Source of the DNA: Gemmatimonadota bacterium
GTDB taxonomy: Bacteria; Gemmatimonadota; Gemmatimonadetes; Gemmatimonadales; GWC2-71-9
Direction: 5' to 3'
NCBI GenBank assembly: GCA_003220855.1
Contig: QHTP01000029.1
Coordinates: 1-16,397 of the forward strand
Length of the DNA: 16,397 nucleotides
Positions 13,929 through 16,397 of this stretch are shown one piece after another (position 1 is the first letter of the stretch; each line of letters begins with the position of its first letter). Below the pieces are notes generated by a model. That model was not told where the DNA came from. It saw only the letters and a program-made list of their open reading frames with translations, and made no database searches. The position numbers and the translations under genes are program-made.

Positions 13929-15188
13929 GTGGATATCGCTGAGCTGAAGAGAAAATCCGTCGCGGAGCTGCACGCGATGGCCGAAACCCTGAACATCAGC
14001 AACTACTCGGGGCTCCGCAAGCAAGACCTGATCTTCCGCATCGAGCAGTCCCTGCTCGACTCGGACACGGTGCTGCGGGGCGAAGGCGTCCTGGAAATCC
14101 TGCCGGAAGGCTACGGGTTCCTGCGCAGCCCCGACTGGAACTACCTGTACGGCCCCGACGACATCTACGTCTCGCCCAGCCAGATCAAGCGGTTCGATCT
14201 GCGCACCGGCGACACGATCATGGGACAGGTGCGGCCTCCCAAGGAGGGGGAGCGCTATCTCGCCCTGCTGAAGGTCGAGGTGGTGAACGGGGACGAGCCG
14301 GAGAAAGCGAAGCACCGGGTCGCGTTCGAGAACCTGCGGCCCCGCTACCCCGAGGAGCGGCTCAAGCTCGAGCGCAAGGACGGCGACCTGTCGATGCGGG
14401 TGCTGGACCTGCTCAGCCCCATCGGCAAGGGACAGCGCGCCCTCATCGTCTCGCCGCCCAAGGCCGGCAAGACCATCCTGCTGCAGAAGCTCGCGAACTC
14501 CATCATCGAGAACCACCCCGAGGTTTACCTCATCGTGCTGCTGATCGACGAGCGGCCCGAAGAGGTGACGGACATGGAGGAGAACGTCAAGGGACCGAAC
14601 GTGGAAGTGATCTCGTCCACGTTCGACGAGCCGGCCGACCGTCACGTCCAGGTCGCCGACATGGTGATCGAGAAAGCCAAGCGCCTGGTCGAGCACGGCA
14701 AGGACGTGGTGATCCTGCTCGACTCGATCACGCGCATGGGCCGGGCGCACAACGTGGTGGTGCCCCACTCCGGCAAGATCCTCTCGGGCGGCGTGGATGC
14801 CAACGCGCTGCAGAAGCCCAAGCGGTTTTTCGGGGCGGCGCGCAAGATCGAAGGCGGCGGGTCGCTGACCATCGTGGGTACGGCGCTCATCGACACCGGC
14901 TCCCGCATGGACGAGGTGATCTTCGAGGAGTTCAAGGGCACGGGCAACATGGAAGTGATTCTCGACCGCCGTATCGCCGAGCGCCGCACCTTCCCCGCCA
15001 TCGACGTGCAGCGCTCCGGCACCCGCAAGGAGGAGCTGCTCCTCACCAAGGAAGAGCTCAACAAGGTGTACTTGCTCCGCAACTTCCTGGCCGACATGCC
15101 GCCCGTCGAAGGCATCGAGTTCCTGCTCGAGCGGATGAAGCGGACGAAAAACAACACCGAGTTCTTCCAGACGATGCAACAGGGATGA
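13929..15188 (+). CDS. rho: Transcription termination factor Rho
   Basis: The protein has 419 residues, the standard length, from GTG 13929 with GGAG 11 nt upstream. Rho is the hexameric RNA helicase that ends transcription of untranslated RNA. Visible parts: N-terminal Rho helix bundle (MDIAELKRKSVAELHAMAE, to about 43); cold-shock RNA-binding domain (about 50-120) with the RNP motifs GYGFLRS and DDIYVS; AAA/RecA-type motor with Walker A SPPKAGKT (175-182), catalytic-glutamate region LIDERPEE, Walker B VVILLDSITR and the R-loop region LSGGVDANAL. The segment after SITR reads MGRAHN where Escherichia coli has LARAYN; this variant is common in several non-proteobacterial phyla. No insertion is present in the N-terminal domain. 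It overlaps ruvX by four bases (ATGA) and is the first gene of the rho-ruvX-mltG run, driven by a strong promoter. Confidence 0.98.
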   Translation: MDIAELKRKSVAELHAMAETLNISNYSGLRKQDLIFRIEQSLLDSDTVLRGEGVLEILPEGYGFLRSPDWNYLYGPDDIYVSPSQIKRFDLRTGDTIMGQVRPPKEGERYLALLKVEVVNGDEPEKAKHRVAFENLRPRYPEERLKLERKDGDLSMRVLDLLSPIGKGQRALIVSPPKAGKTILLQKLANSIIENHPEVYLIVLLIDERPEEVTDMEENVKGPNVEVISSTFDEPADRHVQVADMVIEKAKRLVEHGKDVVILLDSITRMGRAHNVVVPHSGKILSGGVDANALQKPKRFFGAARKIEGGGSLTIVGTALIDTGSRMDEVIFEEFKGTGNMEVILDRRIAERRTFPAIDVQRSGTRKEELLLTKEELNKVYLLRNFLADMPPVEGIEFLLERMKRTKNNTEFFQTMQQG

Positions 15189-15631
15189 CCGGGGAGGGGG
15201 GGCCGGGGCGGCTGCTCGGCGTGGACTGGGGAGAGCGCCGCATCGGCCTCGCCCTGTCCGACGAGACGCAGACGCTCGCCCAACCCCTCACGACCCTTAC
15301 CCGCCGCACCGGCAAGCGCTTCCCCATGCGCCAGCTGCTCACGCTGCTCGATCTCCACGCCGTCACGGGCGTGGTGGTCGGCCTGCCGCTCGACCAGGAC
15401 GGCGCGGATGGCGACGCCGCCACCGCGGCCCGCACCCTGGCGGCGGCAATCGCACAGCACTCCGGCAAACCGGTGGCGCTGTGGGACGAGCGGCTCACGA
15501 CGGCGCGCGCCCTCCAGGCGGTGCGCGCCCTGGAGGGGTCGACGCGGGGCCGGAAGGACGGGGTGGACGCGCTGGCGGCGACGGTGCTGCTGCAGCACTA
15601 TCTCGACGCGAGGCGGGGGTCCGCGCTGTGA
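15185..15631 (+). CDS. ruvX: RuvX/YqgF family RNase H-fold nuclease
   Basis: The protein has 148 residues. The ATG overlaps the rho stop as ATGA; no independent ribosome-binding site is clear, consistent with coupling. The family has an RNase H-like fold and processes the 5' end of 16S rRNA precursor (YqgF), with a proposed Holliday-junction resolvase role. Key motifs are present: GVDWGERRIGLALSDE with the first catalytic Asp14, VVVGLPLDQDG, ALWDERLTT with the central Glu, and the final KDGVDALAATVLLQHYLD with the last acidic residue. Length and order of motifs are normal. The neighbour downstream is mltG, a frequent partner of ruvX in many bacteria. The gene's TGA touches the inverted heptad repeat that begins at 15632. 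Confidence 0.95.
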   Translation: MTGEGGPGRLLGVDWGERRIGLALSDETQTLAQPLTTLTRRTGKRFPMRQLLTLLDLHAVTGVVVGLPLDQDGADGDAATAARTLAAAIAQHSGKPVALWDERLTTARALQAVRALEGSTRGRKDGVDALAATVLLQHYLDARRGSAL

Positions 15632-16397
15632 GAATGCGGAATGGGGAATGCGGAATGCGGAATGGCGACACGAGCTTCGTGCATGGATTCCGTATTCCGC
15701 ATTCCGCATTCGGCATCTTGCTCGTCGGCGCAGCCACGGCGTGCGGGTCTTCCGATGGTCCACGGGTAACCGTGACCGTCCCCCCGGGCGCTTCCCTCGA
15801 GACCGCCGTCGACTCCCTCGCCGCCAACCGTGTCATCGACCATCCGGGCGTGTTCCGGCTGTACGCCAGGCTGCGCGGGCTCGCCGGATCGCTCAAGAGC
15901 GGCGTCTACCTGCTGCGCCAGGACGAGGCGTGGTCGGACGTGGTGGGGGCGCTGGCGCGCGGTCGCGGCGTCGAGCAGCGCTTCACCGTGCGCGAGGGCC
16001 TGCGGCTCGCCGAGATCGCGGACCTCGCCCACCGGGGGCTGCACATTCCGCGCGACTCGTTCCTGGACGCGGCGCAGGACTCCGCCCTGCTCGCGCAGCT
16101 CGGGCTCCCCGACGCGGCCGCGAGCGCCGAGGGATATCTGTTCCCGACCACGTACCTCCTGCCGCTGCGCATCGGAGCACACGAGCTGGTGCGAGTGATG
16201 ACCCACCAGTTCATCCAGCAGTGGAGCCCCGAGTGGCAGGCGCGGCTCGATTCGCTGCATTTCTCACGGCATCAGCTCGTCACGTTGGCGTCGATCATCG
16301 AATCGGAGGTCCGCTACGACCCCGACCGGCCGTTCATCTCCGCGGTGTACCAGAATCGGCTCAAGCGGGGCATGCGGCTAGAGGCCGACCCGACCGT
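15628..16397 (+). CDS. mltG: Endolytic murein transglycosylase MltG, 3' end beyond window
   Basis: MltG cleaves nascent peptidoglycan strands at the membrane and sets their length. From GTG 15628 (GTGA overlap with ruvX, GGGGG 8 nt upstream) 256 codons are open to the edge; ATG 15634 and GTG 15679 are alternative starts. The YceG/MltG domain begins around residue 47 (VTVTVPPGASLETAV, a LysM-like fold), continues with FTVREGLRLAEIADL and AEGYLFPTTYLLP, and includes the catalytic region LASIIESE (Glu225) and the closing motif NRLKRGMRLEADPT. The usual N-terminal membrane helix is replaced by a short hydrophobic stretch ending in ATAC (Cys39), which may be a lipoprotein signal. Residues about 2-30 are encoded by the heptad inverted repeat, so the N-terminus is atypical and the real start is uncertain. 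Confidence 0.92.
   Translation, partial: MRMRNGECGMRNGDTSFVHGFRIPHSAFGILLVGAATACGSSDGPRVTVTVPPGASLETAVDSLAANRVIDHPGVFRLYARLRGLAGSLKSGVYLLRQDEAWSDVVGALARGRGVEQRFTVREGLRLAEIADLAHRGLHIPRDSFLDAAQDSALLAQLGLPDAAASAEGYLFPTTYLLPLRIGAHELVRVMTHQFIQQWSPEWQARLDSLHFSRHQLVTLASIIESEVRYDPDRPFISAVYQNRLKRGMRLEADPT
15632..15717. repeat. Inverted heptad array (GAATGCG units) at the ruvX/mltG junction
   Basis: Left array, five 7-base units: GAATGCG (15632), GAATGGG (15639), GAATGCG (15646), GAATGCG (15653), GAATGGC (15660). Right array in reverse orientation: GATTCCG (15686), TATTCCG (15693), CATTCCG (15700), CATTCGG (15707), then a partial CATC. The spacer holds a small hairpin of its own, CACGA (15669-15673), GCT, TCGTG (15677-15681). 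The whole can fold as one long hairpin of about 30 imperfect pairs. It begins at the base after the ruvX stop codon and is translated as the start of mltG. Confidence 0.9.

Noticed and set aside
13782..15179. 465-codon open frame antisense to rho
   Set aside because: It mirrors rho exactly, its translation is a low-complexity Leu/Gln/His-rich string with no fold, and long antisense frames are expected in GC-rich genes.

Overview
The window is GC-rich (clearly above 60 %) and gene-dense. It contains no rRNA, tRNA, CRISPR array, transposase or phage gene that I can see, and no gene-free stretch longer than 300 bases. The gene set suggests a Gram-negative, high-GC environmental bacterium, with Gemmatimonadota (or a neighbouring phylum) as the best guess. 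It includes an outer-membrane beta-barrel ending in Phe, a lipoprotein with Ig-like and PPC domains, a Hanks-type kinase with zinc ribbon and PEGA domain, a MoxR/DUF58 cassette, and a Rho with an RMGRAHN motif. The taxonomic call is inference from gene style, not a match.

Layout. (1) At 1-117 (minus) is the start of a gene leaving the window, behind a strong sigma70-type promoter (211-238). (2) From 10128 down to 296 run nine minus-strand genes, almost all joined by 4-base GTGA/ATGA overlaps. The upstream part (10128-5223) is a MoxR cassette: multi-pass membrane protein, DUF4129 protein, DUF4350 protein, MoxR AAA+ ATPase and DUF58 protein. After a 70-bp gap comes a second, tightly coupled four-gene cassette (5152-296): a surface lipoprotein (BIG2, TIG and two PPC-like domains), a Ser/Thr kinase with a periplasmic PEGA domain, a secreted TPR/Ig protein with C-terminal hydrophobic segments, and a small outer-membrane beta-barrel. 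(3) Diverging from the MoxR cassette across only 32 bp is a fused RDD-SpoIIM membrane protein (10161-11963, plus). RDD and SpoIIM are normally separate partners of such cassettes. (4) Convergent to it is a two-gene minus-strand unit (12554-12076): a 94-aa unknown protein and a 64-aa protein that is only a histidine-kinase DHp (phospho-acceptor) domain. (5) A minus-strand M50 site-2-type membrane protease (12676-13785) diverges from the plus-strand housekeeping run rho - ruvX - mltG (13929 to the end). That run has an excellent sigma70-type promoter (TTGACT-N17-TAAAAT) and about 100 nt of leader.

Most unusual signals. Three short-unit repeat arrays each sit directly at a gene's stop codon. Two of them (12616-12675 and 15632-15717) share one architecture, heptanucleotide units arranged as head-to-head inverted arrays around a short spacer, but use different heptad sequences. 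The second reads through into the 5' end of mltG and supplies part of its predicted signal-peptide region. The other candidates for something new are the four-gene lipoprotein-kinase-TPR-barrel cassette and the stand-alone DHp protein with a C9 tract beside its start codon.
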